Positions 1 through 8,585 of a DNA stretch of 64,000 bases are shown one piece after another. This stretch comes from Frigoribacterium sp. PhB24 (GTDB lineage: Bacteria > Actinomycetota > Actinomycetes > Actinomycetales > Microbacteriaceae): positions 62,001 to 126,000 of the forward strand of contig NZ_RKIC01000012.1 in NCBI RefSeq assembly GCF_003755185.1, given 5' to 3'. The notes below the pieces were generated by a model, which saw nothing but the letters and a program-made list of their open reading frames with translations, searched no databases and had not been told where the DNA came from. How positions within the stretch are numbered: the first letter of the stretch is position 1; every line of letters begins with the position of its first letter. The position numbers and the translations under genes were made by a program.

Positions 1-913
1 CGCGGGTTCCGCCGACTTCGGACGCCCGCTCGACGTCGCCTTCGCGGCGGGCACCCTGCTGCTGATCGTCCTGATCGAGCGGTTCGCGCCTCCTGCGCTC
101 CGTCGTCTGTCGATCCTGCTGGGGCTCGTGGTCGGGACCCTCGTGGCCTGGCCGTTCGGGCTGACCGACTGGAGCGGTGTGGGCGAGAGCGCCTGGTTCG
201 GGCTCGCGTTGCCGTTCCACTTCGGGCTGCCGACCTTTCCGGTGAGCGCGATCGTGTCGATGTGCATCGTCGGCCTGGTGATCATGACCGAGACCACCGG
301 CGACATCATCGCGGTGGGCGAGATCGTCGACCGACCGGTGACGCCGCGCCGCCTCGCCGACGGGCTGCGGGCGGACGGCCTCTCGACCGTCATCGGCGGC
401 GTCTTCAACACGTTCCCGTACACGGCCTTCGCGCAGAACGTCGGCCTCGTCAGCATCACGGGGGTGAAGTCGCGGTACGTGGCGACGCTCGCGGGTGGCA
501 TCCTCGTCGTGCTGGGCCTCGTGCCCGCGCTCGGGGCCGTCGTCGAAGGCGTGCCGGTGGCGGTGCTCGGTGGGGCCGGGGTCGCGCTCTTCGGCATGGT
601 CGCGGCGAGCGGCATCCGGACGCTGTCGAAGGTCCGCTTCACGAACAGCAACATCCTGATCGTGGCGATCGCGCTGGGCGTGAGCCTGCTGCCGACGGTC
701 AGCCCCGACATCTATGCGCAGTTCCCGACCTGGTTCACCATCGTGTTCGACTCGGGCATCAGCGCCGGGGCCATCGTCGCCGTGCTGCTGAACCTGCTGC
801 TCAACTCGCCGCGGGTGCAGGCGCGTGACGAGGGCGCGGACCACGACGTGTCGGCGCACGACGCCGTGCGCGGGCCCGCGGCACCGGCCGAGGTGACCGA
901 CCGCCAGGCCTGA
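1..913 (+). CDS. NCS2-family xanthine/uracil-type permease, 5' truncated by window edge
   Basis: The frame is open from base 2, so the N-terminus lies outside; about 303 residues remain. Several hydrophobic membrane segments are visible. The nucleobase-transporter signature Q-N-x-G-x4-T-G is present as QNVGLVSITG, preceded by the acidic METTGD segment typical of the substrate-binding helix of NCS2/NAT proteins. Family knowledge says these are proton-coupled importers of xanthine, urate or uracil. The neighbouring xanthine dehydrogenase and urate genes favour a xanthine or urate substrate; this is inference. The hydrophilic tail of about 30 residues is not conserved-looking. A 22-bp palindrome lies 10 bp after the stop. 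Confidence 0.9.
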   Translation, partial: AGSADFGRPLDVAFAAGTLLLIVLIERFAPPALRRLSILLGLVVGTLVAWPFGLTDWSGVGESAWFGLALPFHFGLPTFPVSAIVSMCIVGLVIMTETTGDIIAVGEIVDRPVTPRRLADGLRADGLSTVIGGVFNTFPYTAFAQNVGLVSITGVKSRYVATLAGGILVVLGLVPALGAVVEGVPVAVLGGAGVALFGMVAASGIRTLSKVRFTNSNILIVAIALGVSLLPTVSPDIYAQFPTWFTIVFDSGISAGAIVAVLLNLLLNSPRVQARDEGADHDVSAHDAVRGPAAPAEVTDRQA

Positions 914-922
914 GCCGCCCCG

Positions 923-944
923 TGATCCGGTACGTACCGGATCA
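923..944. terminator. 22-bp perfect palindrome after permease gene
   Basis: TGATCCGGTAC followed directly by its exact reverse complement, 10 bp after the permease stop. An identical 22-mer lies at 30623-30644, also behind a stop codon. There is no U-tract; a role as a terminator or a protein-binding site is inference. Confidence 0.55.
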
Positions 945-970
945 GGCTCGGGGAGAGAGGCCCAGCACGG

Positions 971-1020
971 CCCGGCTCGGCCCGACCAGGCCCGGCCCGG
1001 CTCGGCCTGACCAGGCCCGG
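971..1020. repeat. 25-bp tandem repeat, two copies, GC only variation
   Basis: Two units (971-995 and 996-1020) starting CCCGGCTCGGCC differ at one base (C or T at unit position 13). A partial third unit follows up to the xanthine dehydrogenase stop. It fills the gap between two convergent genes. Confidence 0.75.
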
Positions 1021-1026
1021 CCCGGT

Positions 1027-3798
1027 TCAGCGGCCGCCGACGAGGCGCCAGAGGCGGTCGCGTGACATCGGCAGTTCGTACGGCCGCACCCCGAGGGCGT
1101 CACGGATCGCGTTCGCCAGGGCCGGGGCCACCGGGTTGTACGGTGCCTCGCTCATCGACTTCGCACCGAGGGGACCGAGGCCGTCGTGCGTGGTCGCGAA
1201 GTGCACCTCGGTCTCGGGCACGTCGCCGAACTTGGGCATCCGGTAGTTGCGGAACGCCGTCGTCAGCACGCGACCCTCGCCGTCGAGCAGCATCTCCTCG
1301 TACAGCGCCGTGCCGATCGCCTGAGCCGTGCCGCCCTCGACCTGCCCACGCAGCTGCTCGGGGTTCAGCACGACCCCGGCGTCGACCGCCTGCACCGACC
1401 GCAGCAGGCGCACCTCTCCGCTCGCCCGGTCGACGGCGACCTCGAAGCCGTGCACGTTGAACGCCACCGAGCGGGGGGTGCCGTCGTGCGCCCCGTCGGC
1501 GGCGAGCGGACCGTCGGCCAGCAGCCGCTCGCTGGACACCAGCACGGTCGCGTCGGCACCCGGGCCGACCCGCACCACGACTCCGCCCGCGACCACCTCG
1601 GGGGCGGTGCCGGTGTCGACGGCGTGACCCGCGCCTCCTGCGATCGCCAGGGCGCGGTCGACCATCGCCGCGCGCAGCTTGTGGGCGGCGGCGAGCAGGG
1701 CCTTGCCCGCGACGACCACGCCCGCCGAGCCGTAGGCGCCGGTGTCGTACCGTGCCACGTCGGTGTCCGACTGCCGGACGACGACCCGGTCGGGCGTGGT
1801 GCCGAGTGCCGAAGCGACGAGCTGGGTGTGGACGGTCGTGGTGCCGTTGCCGAACTCGGCGGTGCCGACGCCGATGTCGTAGCGGCCGTCGGGCAGCAAC
1901 TCGATCGACGTGTCGGCGAAGTGACCCCGGGGCGGGATCGTCGCGATCATGGCGAGGGCCATGCCGCGCCCGGTCGACCAGGTCGGACCGACCGGGGCAG
2001 GAGGCGCACCCGCGGGGGCAGGAGACCCGAGCGCCTGCTCGACCAGGTCGAGGCACTGGTCGAGTCCGTAGCTGCCGATCAGCAGATCGCTCTCTTCGTC
2101 GGGGTCGGTGACCACCATCGGGTCGCCGGGGACGACGACGTTGCGGCGACGCAGCTCGAACGGGTCGATGCCGAGCTCGCGGGCGAGTTCGTCCATCGCG
2201 GACTCGACGGCGAAGACGACCTGGCCGAGGCCGTACCCGCGGAACGCACCCGAGGGCAGGTTGTTCGTGTAGACCGACTCGGCGTCGATGCGCTTGTTCG
2301 GGCAGCGGTAGACGCTCGTCGACTCGTGCACCGAGTGGTACATCACGCCGACGCCGTGGTTGCCGTAGGCGCCGGTGTCCATCAGCTGGTCGACGTGCAG
2401 CGCGGTCAACACGCCGTCGTTCGTCGCCCCGACCCGGACGCGGACGCGCATCGGGTGACGGGTCGGGGCGATCGTGAACTCGTCCTCGCGCGTGAACTCG
2501 TACTGCACGGGTCGACCGGTGCGCAGCACGGCCAGGGCCACGAGGTCTTCGGTGATCAGCTCTTGCTTGCCGCCGAAGCCGCCGCCGACGCGTGCGGCGA
2601 CGACGCGCACCTGCTCCTGTGGCAGGTCGAAGACGTGCGCCAGCTCGTCGCGCACGAGGAACGGCACCTGGCTCGCCGTCCGGATCACGAGGCGTCCGTC
2701 GTCGTCGAGCCAGCCGCGGGCGGCGTGCGTCTCGAGGGCTCCGTGCGAGACGCGCTGTGTGCGCCAGGTGCCCTCGACCACCGCATCCGCCGCGACCAGG
2801 CCGGCCTCGACGTCGCCGGTCTCGTCGTGCATCGCGGCGACGGTGTTGCGCTCGGGGAAGGCGATGCGCGACACCTCGCTGGTCTTCTCACCGTGCAGCA
2901 GGGGAGCGCCCGGCGTCCGCGCCGCCTCGGGGTCGAACACGGCGGGGAGCGGTTCGTACTCGACGACGATCGCGGCCAGGGCGTTCGTCGCCGTGCGGAC
3001 GTCGTCGGCGACCACCGCGGCGACCCGCTGCCCGCGGAACCGCAGCACGGGGTCGAGCACGAGTCCGTCGTCGGGATCGTCCTCGCGGTCCTCGTGGCGA
3101 CCGGTCGAGAACAGCGTGGCGGGGGAGTCGCGGTGCGTCAGCACCAGGTGCACCCCGGGCAGCGCCTCGGCGGCGCTCGTGTCGATCGAGGTGATGCGGG
3201 CGTGGGCGTGCGGGCTGCCGAGCACGGCGAGGTGCAGCAGCTTCGTCGTACTGCGGAAGTCGAGCGTGAAGGGTTCGCCACCGGACACCACGCGCATCGC
3301 CGCCGGTGCCCTCACCGACCGACCGGCCGCCTCTCCGTCCGCCGGGGTCACCGTGTTCGTGACGCCGCAGATGGCGTCGCCGATCGCCCGGTAGCCCGTG
3401 CACCGGCAGAGGTTGCCCTTCAGGAGGCGCGGCAGATCGCTCGTGTCGGCCTCGGTGAACGTCGAGGCCGTCACCACCATGCCGGCCGTGCAGAAGCCGC
3501 ACTGGAACCCGGCCGCGTCGGCGAAGGCCTGCTGCACGGGATGGGGATGCTCGGGGGTGCCGAGACCGGCCGCCGTCGTCACGGCCCGGCCCCCGAGACG
3601 GTGCGCCGGGTAGATGCACGAGTGCACGGGCTCGCCGTCGACGAGCACCGAGCAGGCACCGCAGTCGCCCGCGTCGCAGCCCTTCTTGACCGAGTGCACG
3701 CCGTTCTCGCGCAACACCGTCCGCAGCACCTGGCCGGGGGCGACGTCGGCGTCGAGGGATAGGCCGTCGACCTCGAACGTGACGTGTCTCGGGGTCAT
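1027..3798 (-). CDS. Xanthine dehydrogenase, fused 2Fe-2S and molybdopterin subunit
   Basis: Oxidises hypoxanthine/xanthine to urate. Residues 1-150 form the two 2Fe-2S domains of the xanthine oxidase family: ligands C41, C46, C49, C61 and then C100, C103, C131, C133. After a linker of about 20 residues follows the molybdopterin domain with GGGFGGKQE and FRGYGLGQ motifs. The C-terminal KSMSEAP carries the expected catalytic Glu. At 923 residues it merges what are usually separate small and large subunits of CODH-type enzymes, while FAD stays separate (next gene). Start ATG overlaps the stop of the FAD gene by 4 nt (ATGA), so both are co-translated from the minus strand. Substrate could be another purine or aldehyde, but the surrounding urate genes make xanthine likely. 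Confidence 0.9.
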   Translation of the reverse strand: MTPRHVTFEVDGLSLDADVAPGQVLRTVLRENGVHSVKKGCDAGDCGACSVLVDGEPVHSCIYPAHRLGGRAVTTAAGLGTPEHPHPVQQAFADAAGFQCGFCTAGMVVTASTFTEADTSDLPRLLKGNLCRCTGYRAIGDAICGVTNTVTPADGEAAGRSVRAPAAMRVVSGGEPFTLDFRSTTKLLHLAVLGSPHAHARITSIDTSAAEALPGVHLVLTHRDSPATLFSTGRHEDREDDPDDGLVLDPVLRFRGQRVAAVVADDVRTATNALAAIVVEYEPLPAVFDPEAARTPGAPLLHGEKTSEVSRIAFPERNTVAAMHDETGDVEAGLVAADAVVEGTWRTQRVSHGALETHAARGWLDDDGRLVIRTASQVPFLVRDELAHVFDLPQEQVRVVAARVGGGFGGKQELITEDLVALAVLRTGRPVQYEFTREDEFTIAPTRHPMRVRVRVGATNDGVLTALHVDQLMDTGAYGNHGVGVMYHSVHESTSVYRCPNKRIDAESVYTNNLPSGAFRGYGLGQVVFAVESAMDELARELGIDPFELRRRNVVVPGDPMVVTDPDEESDLLIGSYGLDQCLDLVEQALGSPAPAGAPPAPVGPTWSTGRGMALAMIATIPPRGHFADTSIELLPDGRYDIGVGTAEFGNGTTTVHTQLVASALGTTPDRVVVRQSDTDVARYDTGAYGSAGVVVAGKALLAAAHKLRAAMVDRALAIAGGAGHAVDTGTAPEVVAGGVVVRVGPGADATVLVSSERLLADGPLAADGAHDGTPRSVAFNVHGFEVAVDRASGEVRLLRSVQAVDAGVVLNPEQLRGQVEGGTAQAIGTALYEEMLLDGEGRVLTTAFRNYRMPKFGDVPETEVHFATTHDGLGPLGAKSMSEAPYNPVAPALANAIRDALGVRPYELPMSRDRLWRLVGGR

Positions 3799-4787
3799 GG
3801 CGCGCCTCCCGGGTGCGTGGTGGTGGTCGGGGACGGGGCGCCGGCGCGGGCACGGGCGGCGGTGCTCCGCGGGTCGTGGGTCGGCTCGCGGTGCGGTCGC
3901 GTGCGCTCCGCGCCGGCGACGGCTGGCGGCGCGGACGCGGGTGCGGGTGCGGGTGCGAGCGCGGGCGCGGGCCGGCCGAGTTCGACGCGCAACTCGTCGG
4001 CGAAGCGCGCGCTCATGGCGCGACGCCAGTCGGGGGCGCCGTGCGGGTCGGAGTACCAGCAGTCGACGCCGGCCACCGCGTCGGCCAGGGCCCGTTCGCC
4101 GGGCACCTCGTCGAACCGCAGCTGGACGGGACGGGTCGTCCCCGCCGTGATCGTGACGACGAACTCGCCGTCGAGGCCGAGCCGGGCCGTGACCAGGGTG
4201 CCCGAGCGGCCCAGGGGACTCAACGAGATGCGTCGGAACCCGGTGCGCGATCGCAGCGAGTCGAGTGGCACCTCGAGCGTGCGCAGCACCTCGCCCGGCT
4301 CGAGCGCGTTCTGCACGACCCCCGTGACGAAGGTCGAGACGGGCAGGCGCCGCTCACCGCCGTCGGTGGTCCAGACGACCGCGGTGGCGTCGAGCGTGGA
4401 CAGAAGGGACGTCATGGCGCCCGCCGGCAAGCCGAGGGCGACGTTGCCGCCGACCGTCGCGACGTTCCAGATCTTGAACGAGGCGAGCAGCGAGTTCGCG
4501 CACTGGTCGATCAGCGGGTGGGCGCCCCAGTCGTCGTCGGCGGGCAGTCGGAGCAACTCGGCGATCGTGCAGGTGGCGGCGATGCCGACGGCGCCACCGC
4601 CGACGGCGTCGGTGCTGCGTTCGATCGGCGTCCACCCGAGCGAGGTCAGATCGACCAGGCCGGTCAGCCCGGGCTGGCGTTCGGAGAACAGCCACGTGCC
4701 ACCGCCGAGGGGGCGTTCGCCGGGCGCGAAGACGATCTCGTCCCGGCGTGACGGGGTGCGGATCTCGCGAACGGTGGTCAGGTCCAT
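3795..4787 (-). CDS. Xanthine dehydrogenase FAD-binding subunit
   Basis: About 330 residues. The FAD-binding motifs PLGGGTWL (near residue 30) and ATVGGNVALGLPAG (near residue 110) fit the CODH-medium/XdhB family, which passes electrons from the FeS domains to NAD. I chose ATG at 4787 because the family homology begins within 25 residues of it; the frame runs open further upstream but that part looks like antisense coding noise. The C-terminus ends in an Ala-Pro tail encoded by GGGTGC hexamer repeats (about 3934-3972), probably slippage-prone filler. It is the first gene of the two-gene operon and overlaps the downstream gene by 4 nt. Confidence 0.88.
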   Translation of the reverse strand: MDLTTVREIRTPSRRDEIVFAPGERPLGGGTWLFSERQPGLTGLVDLTSLGWTPIERSTDAVGGGAVGIAATCTIAELLRLPADDDWGAHPLIDQCANSLLASFKIWNVATVGGNVALGLPAGAMTSLLSTLDATAVVWTTDGGERRLPVSTFVTGVVQNALEPGEVLRTLEVPLDSLRSRTGFRRISLSPLGRSGTLVTARLGLDGEFVVTITAGTTRPVQLRFDEVPGERALADAVAGVDCWYSDPHGAPDWRRAMSARFADELRVELGRPAPALAPAPAPASAPPAVAGAERTRPHREPTHDPRSTAARARAGAPSPTTTTHPGGAP

Positions 4788-4856
4788 GGGAGGACCCACT
4801 CTGCACGACCGCGGTTTCGAGCATGTGTCGGCTCGCTCGGCGTCGAACGACCGGCG

Positions 4857-4892
4857 CGTCGTCGAACCACGCTCGGGGGTGGTTCGACGACG
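4857..4892. repeat. 14-bp perfect inverted repeat in divergent promoter region
   Basis: Arms CGTCGTCGAACCAC and its reverse complement (4857-4870, 4879-4892) with an 8-nt loop. It sits between the divergent FAD-subunit and OHCU decarboxylase genes, so it cannot be a terminator for either. It may be an operator or an interspersed element; the CCAC/GTGG core recalls the elements at 21376 and 46483. Confidence 0.6.
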
Positions 4893-5002
4893 CGGACGTG
4901 GTGCGGCCTGCGATTTCCTGCGACGAGCACGGACAGCGCGTCGCCAGGTGCCCAGGAGGCGCGGGGCGGCCAGCCGCGGTCGTCGCCTCGGGGCACCGTC
5001 GC

Positions 5003-5008
5003 TAGGGT
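5003..5008 (+). promoter_or_regulatory. -10 hexamer TAGGGT for leaderless OHCU decarboxylase gene
   Basis: TAGGGT ends 7 nt before ATG 5016, the spacing expected if transcription starts at the A of the start codon. This supports ATG 5016 over the in-frame GTG at 5007, which overlaps the hexamer. Confidence 0.65.
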
Positions 5009-5015
5009 GTGCGTC

Positions 5016-5564
5016 ATGATCGAGCTCGACGACGCCACCCTGCGTTCGCACCTGCTGACCGCCCTCGACGTCGAACGATGGGCCGACGACGTCGCCGCGC
5101 AGGCGCCGTTCGCCGACGCCGACGCGCTCATCACGGTCGCGGCGGCCGCCGCCACGCCGCTCAGCGCCAACGAGATCGACGAGGCGATGGCGCACCACCC
5201 GCGAATCGGCGAGAAGCCGGTCGGCGACGGGGCCGCGCAGGAGTTCAGTCGACGTGAGCAAGGGTCCGCGGCCGACGCCGACGACGAGACCCTCGCGCAG
5301 CTGCTGGCCGAGGGCAACGCCGCGTACGAGCGGCGTTTCGGCCGGGTGTTCTTGATCCGTGCCGCCGGTCGGAGCCGGGCCGAGATCGTCGGCGAGCTGC
5401 ACCGGCGGCTCGGGCTCGACGACGACTCCGAGCTGCGGATCGTCGGCGCCGAGCTGCGCGACATCGCGCTGCTGCGGCTCCAGGCGACCTTCGCGGACTC
5501 CGCTGCTTCCGCCGACTCCGCCCGGTCGACGTCCTCCGGCCGCACGGACGGGGCCGGCGCATGA
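5016..5564 (+). CDS. uraD: OHCU decarboxylase
   Basis: Converts 2-oxo-4-hydroxy-4-carboxy-5-ureidoimidazoline to S-allantoin, the last step from urate to allantoin. 182 residues, normal for the family. The catalytic HPRIGEK motif lies near residue 65 and the conserved FLIRAAGRS near residue 112. The C-terminal 25 residues are Ser/Ala-rich and not part of the fold. The ATG start is supported by the -10 hexamer 7 nt upstream, so the mRNA is probably leaderless. It overlaps the HIU hydrolase gene by ATGA, and the two enzymes act consecutively. Confidence 0.92.
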   Translation: MIELDDATLRSHLLTALDVERWADDVAAQAPFADADALITVAAAAATPLSANEIDEAMAHHPRIGEKPVGDGAAQEFSRREQGSAADADDETLAQLLAEGNAAYERRFGRVFLIRAAGRSRAEIVGELHRRLGLDDDSELRIVGAELRDIALLRLQATFADSAASADSARSTSSGRTDGAGA

Positions 5565-5887
5565 GCCACGTCACGACGCACGTCCTCGACGCCGCGCTGG
5601 GCCGCCCGGCAGCCGACGTTCCCGTCGCGCTCCACGACGCCCGCGGTGTCGTACTCGCCACCGGCGTGACGAACGCCGACGGGCGCGTGCCCGAGCTGGG
5701 CCCGGACGCCCTGCCCGCCGCCGATTACCGACTCGTCTTCGAGACCGCCGCCTACTTCTCGGCGACGCAGCGCGACTCGTTCTACCCTCGCGTGACGATC
5801 GACTTCACGCTCGCCGACGAGTCGAGCCACTACCACGTGCCCGTCCTGCTCAGCCCGTTCGCGTACTCGACCTACCGCGGCAGCTGA
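5561..5887 (+). CDS. uraH: 5-hydroxyisourate hydrolase (transthyretin-like)
   Basis: 108 residues, full family length. It hydrolyses 5-hydroxyisourate, the unstable product of urate oxidase, to OHCU. Visible marks are the N-terminal HVLDAALGRPA segment with the catalytic His, and the C-terminal YRGS tetrapeptide that is diagnostic of HIU hydrolases and separates them from true transthyretins. Its ATG overlaps the uraD stop by 4 nt. Convergent with the guanine deaminase gene, 18 bp away. Confidence 0.95.
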   Translation: MSHVTTHVLDAALGRPAADVPVALHDARGVVLATGVTNADGRVPELGPDALPAADYRLVFETAAYFSATQRDSFYPRVTIDFTLADESSHYHVPVLLSPFAYSTYRGS

Positions 5888-5905
5888 CACCCGTCGCACG
5901 CCGGC

Positions 5906-6382
5906 TCAGTAGTCGGTGCGGTGGTCGTGGGTCAGCCACGCCTCGAACGGCGCCGGCGCGTTCGTCGGGCGCACCTCGTCGACGGGGAGGTCCCAGGTCG
6001 ACCGGTCGCGCGCGAACAGCTCGTAGAACTCGAGGTCGTCGAAGCCACCTCGTGCGGCGTCGTGGCGGTCGGCCGCGTAGACGACACGGTCGACGCGCGC
6101 CCACAGCGAGGCCGACAGGCACAGCGGGCAGGGCTCGCACGAGGTGTAGAGCGTCGTGCCGGCGAGCGAGAAGTCTCCGACCGCCTGGCAGGCCGCGCGG
6201 ATCGCCGTGACCTCGGCGTGCGCGGTGGGGTCGAGGTTGGCGGTGACCCGGTTCTGCCCCTCGGCCACGAGCTCGTCATCGCGGACGATGACCGCGCCGA
6301 ACGGCCCCCCTCCGTTCGCGACGTTCTCGACGGCCAACTCGATCGTTCGTGCCAGCCAGCGGGCGTCGGCGGCGTCGGTCAC
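5906..6382 (-). CDS. guaD: Guanine deaminase, cytidine-deaminase fold
   Basis: Turns guanine into xanthine, feeding the xanthine dehydrogenase. The zinc motifs HAEVTAIRAAC and PCPLC are present, followed by AADRHDAARGGFDD and a C-terminal FEAWLTHDHRTDY, the layout of Bacillus GuaD. I prefer GTG 6382 (158 residues): GAGGAGA lies 5-6 nt before it and the length matches the 156-residue Bacillus protein. A GTG at 6436 overlapping the urate oxidase stop by GTGA is the alternative and would add 18 unmatched residues. The gene is downstream of and probably co-transcribed with urate oxidase. Another nucleoside deaminase activity cannot be excluded. Confidence 0.85.
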   Translation of the reverse strand: MTDAADARWLARTIELAVENVANGGGPFGAVIVRDDELVAEGQNRVTANLDPTAHAEVTAIRAACQAVGDFSLAGTTLYTSCEPCPLCLSASLWARVDRVVYAADRHDAARGGFDDLEFYELFARDRSTWDLPVDEVRPTNAPAPFEAWLTHDHRTDY

Positions 6383-6432
6383 GGTGTCTCCTCGGGGTGC
6401 GGCGGGCGTGGGGTCGGTCGACTCGGCGACGC

Positions 6433-7326
6433 TCACGCGAGACCCGCCGAGGCGCGCCAGGCGTCGTGGGCCGGCGGCGCGTCGTCACGCAGCACGGTGG
6501 CCTCGATCAGGCCGTAGGGCCGGTCGGCGGCCCAGAACACCTCGCCCGGGTTCTCGAGACCGAAGGGTGCCAGGTCGTAGGCGAAGTGGTGCTTGTTGGG
6601 CGCCTTGAGGCGTACCTCGACGATCGACGGGATCGCCTCGAGGACTGCCGTGCCCATGTGCCACAGGGTCTGTTGCAGGGCGAGCGACTGCAGGGTGGCG
6701 AACTCACGGACCATCAGGCGCTTCACGTCGGCGTACGTGGCCTCCCAGTCGACGTCCGTCGTGCCGAAGCGCCACTTCGCGTCCAGCGCCGTCGCCATGA
6801 CCCGGTCGTGCGTCTCGGGCAGGGTCGTGAACTCGTCGGTCAGGAATCCGGCGAACTCGGACCCGGTCGACTTGAGCAGGACGAGGTCTTTCAGGCCGCC
6901 GACGACGTACTCGCCGGTGTCGTCCACCGTGACGGCGGCGGTGCGTACCTCTTGCCCCGAGCGCAGCCAGGTGTGGTCGTGCTCCGCGCCGTCGACGACG
7001 GCCCGCTGCCAGTCGTACTGCTCGATCTCGACGCGGGCGCCGGTGACCGGCTCGACGTCGTGCACGAAGTGGCGGGCGAGTTCGAGCCCGAAGCGCTCGA
7101 CGGCCTCGACGCCCTTCGACTTCGCGAAGGCGAACGCGGTGTTCTTCTGGGTGTCCGTCGGCAGGACGGCGCTCTGGTCGCCCCGCAGATACGCCGCGTC
7201 GAAGGGACCGCGCAAGGCCGTCGTGACGTTGACGTCGCGGATCTCGTGTCGGGGCCCGTCGCGATAGAAGCGCACGAGTCGCGACTCCGCTTTGCCGTAC
7301 TGGTTGTCGCCGAGGATGATCGCCAT
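6433..7326 (-). CDS. Urate oxidase (uricase)
   Basis: Oxidises urate to 5-hydroxyisourate with O2 and no cofactor. 297 residues, the usual length of the two T-fold domains. Recognisable segments are the N-terminal GDNQYGKAESRLVRF, the TALRGPFD stretch, the catalytic-region TDTQKNT near residue 57, and the C-terminal NPGEVFWAADRPYGLIEATV. No peroxisomal-type tail is present, as expected for bacteria. It is transcribed away from the formamidase-like gene, and the 113-bp gap carries the paired 18-bp repeats described separately. Confidence 0.96.
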   Translation of the reverse strand: MAIILGDNQYGKAESRLVRFYRDGPRHEIRDVNVTTALRGPFDAAYLRGDQSAVLPTDTQKNTAFAFAKSKGVEAVERFGLELARHFVHDVEPVTGARVEIEQYDWQRAVVDGAEHDHTWLRSGQEVRTAAVTVDDTGEYVVGGLKDLVLLKSTGSEFAGFLTDEFTTLPETHDRVMATALDAKWRFGTTDVDWEATYADVKRLMVREFATLQSLALQQTLWHMGTAVLEAIPSIVEVRLKAPNKHHFAYDLAPFGLENPGEVFWAADRPYGLIEATVLRDDAPPAHDAWRASAGLA

Positions 7327-7347
7327 GCGGCGATGATCACACAGCCG

Positions 7348-7395
7348 TGTGAACGACTTGTTTCACGATCGGCGCATTGTGAACAACTCGTTTCA
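7348..7395. promoter_or_regulatory. Two 18-bp operator-like repeats in divergent urate oxidase promoter
   Basis: TGTGAACGACTTGTTTCA (7348-7365) and TGTGAACAACTCGTTTCA (7378-7395) differ at two bases, are exactly 30 bp apart (about three helical turns) and each is an imperfect palindrome (TGAAC-N5-GTTTCA). The second lies just upstream of the expected -35 of the rightward gene. A regulator encoded nearby, such as the RpiR-type protein at 12934-13854, may bind here; that link is inference. Confidence 0.65.
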
Positions 7396-7426
7396 GAAGG
7401 CTTATCGGGACGAGGCGTCCACTCGC

Positions 7427-7432
7427 TACTGT
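7427..7432 (+). promoter_or_regulatory. -10 hexamer TACTGT for leaderless formamidase-family gene
   Basis: TACTGT ends 7 nt before ATG 7440, placing the transcription start at the start codon. The operator-like repeats end 31 bp upstream. Confidence 0.6.
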
Positions 7433-7439
7433 GCTGGGC

Positions 7440-8585
7440 ATGGCGATCTTTGAGGCGATTCCGGCACCCCACGCGGGCCCCGTTCCCGCGACCCCGATCC
7501 TGCAACCATTGGCTCGGGGCGATCGAGACGAGGGGGTCGTCTACCTGCCCGCGACCCCTGCCACGACGCTGTGGGGGCGCCTGCCCTGCGCCTCCGACGA
7601 GCCCGTGCTCACGATCGACCCGGGCACCGCCGTCCTCATCGACACCCTCAGCCACGAGGGTGTCCTCGACGACCAGGGGCGTGACCCCCTGGCGTTCTTC
7701 GCCCGCCACGGGGTACCCGCCGGGCACGTGCTCGACGACGCGGTCGCGCTGGCCGCGGCCGATGACGACCAGCACGGTCGCGACCCGGGTGCCGACGGTC
7801 CGCACGTGGTGACGGGGCCCATCGCGATCCGCGGAGCGCAGCCCGGCGACGTCGTCACGATGACCCTGCTCGACGCGACACCGCGGGTGCCCTACGGCGT
7901 CATCTCGAATCGTCACGGCCGCGGCGCCCTGGCCGGTGAGTTCCCGCTCGAGGCGGGCCTGGTCAGCGTCTTCGCGGCGGTGGACCACGAGCCCGACGGC
8001 TCACTCGTCGGCACCCTGCCGCTCGTGCCGGGTGCCGACCACACCGTGCGGTTTCCTCTGCATCCCTTCCTGGGCATCATGGGTGTCGCCGTCGCGGGTG
8101 ACGAACGACCGCATTCGGTGCCGCCCGGGACGCACGGGGGCAACGTCGACATCGCCCTGCTGACCGAGGGCGCCTCGCTGCACCTGCCCGTCCAGGTGCC
8201 CGGGGCCCTGGCGTACGTCGGCGATCCGCACTTCGCCCAGGGCGACGGCGAGGTCGCGCTCACGGCGATGGAGGCCAGCCTGCGGGTCACCGTCCGGTTC
8301 GACCTGGTGCCGCGGGCCGAGGCCGTCGCGCTGTTCGGTGAGATCTCCGGGCCACTGGCCGAGACGGCCGAGCTGCTCGTGCCCACCGGTCTCGACGAAG
8401 ACCTCGACGAGGCGGTCCGCGCCTGTGTCCGGGCGGCGATCGATCTGCTCGAGGCCCGCTACGGCATGGACCGCAGTCTCGCCTACGCGTACCTCTCCGC
8501 AGCGACCGACTTCGACATCTCGCAGGTCGTCGATCTGGTCAAGGGCGTGCACGCCCGCATCCGCAAGGCGGACTTCGGTGGCTGA
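7440..8585 (+). CDS. Acetamidase/formamidase family protein
   Basis: 381 residues of the FmdA/AmdA family, enzymes that release ammonia from formamide, acetamide or related short amides. The conserved block GGNVDIALLTEGASLHLPV followed by GDPHFAQGDGEVALTAMEASL is the family hallmark. ATG 7440 is preferred over GTG 7431 because of the leaderless promoter. It starts the rightward operon whose next gene begins 8 nt before its stop. Given the pathway, its amide could be formamide or an oxamate-like product; the sequence does not decide this. Confidence 0.85.
   Translation: MAIFEAIPAPHAGPVPATPILQPLARGDRDEGVVYLPATPATTLWGRLPCASDEPVLTIDPGTAVLIDTLSHEGVLDDQGRDPLAFFARHGVPAGHVLDDAVALAAADDDQHGRDPGADGPHVVTGPIAIRGAQPGDVVTMTLLDATPRVPYGVISNRHGRGALAGEFPLEAGLVSVFAAVDHEPDGSLVGTLPLVPGADHTVRFPLHPFLGIMGVAVAGDERPHSVPPGTHGGNVDIALLTEGASLHLPVQVPGALAYVGDPHFAQGDGEVALTAMEASLRVTVRFDLVPRAEAVALFGEISGPLAETAELLVPTGLDEDLDEAVRACVRAAIDLLEARYGMDRSLAYAYLSAATDFDISQVVDLVKGVHARIRKADFGG

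Noticed and set aside
1186-3762. 858-codon open frame on the plus strand opposite xanthine dehydrogenase
   Set aside because: Antisense shadow typical of very GC-rich DNA; the product is Arg/Val/Gly-rich without domains, whereas the minus strand carries all cofactor motifs.
4857-4892. Intrinsic terminator
   Set aside because: The flanking genes are divergent, so no transcript of either would end there; kept as a repeat.
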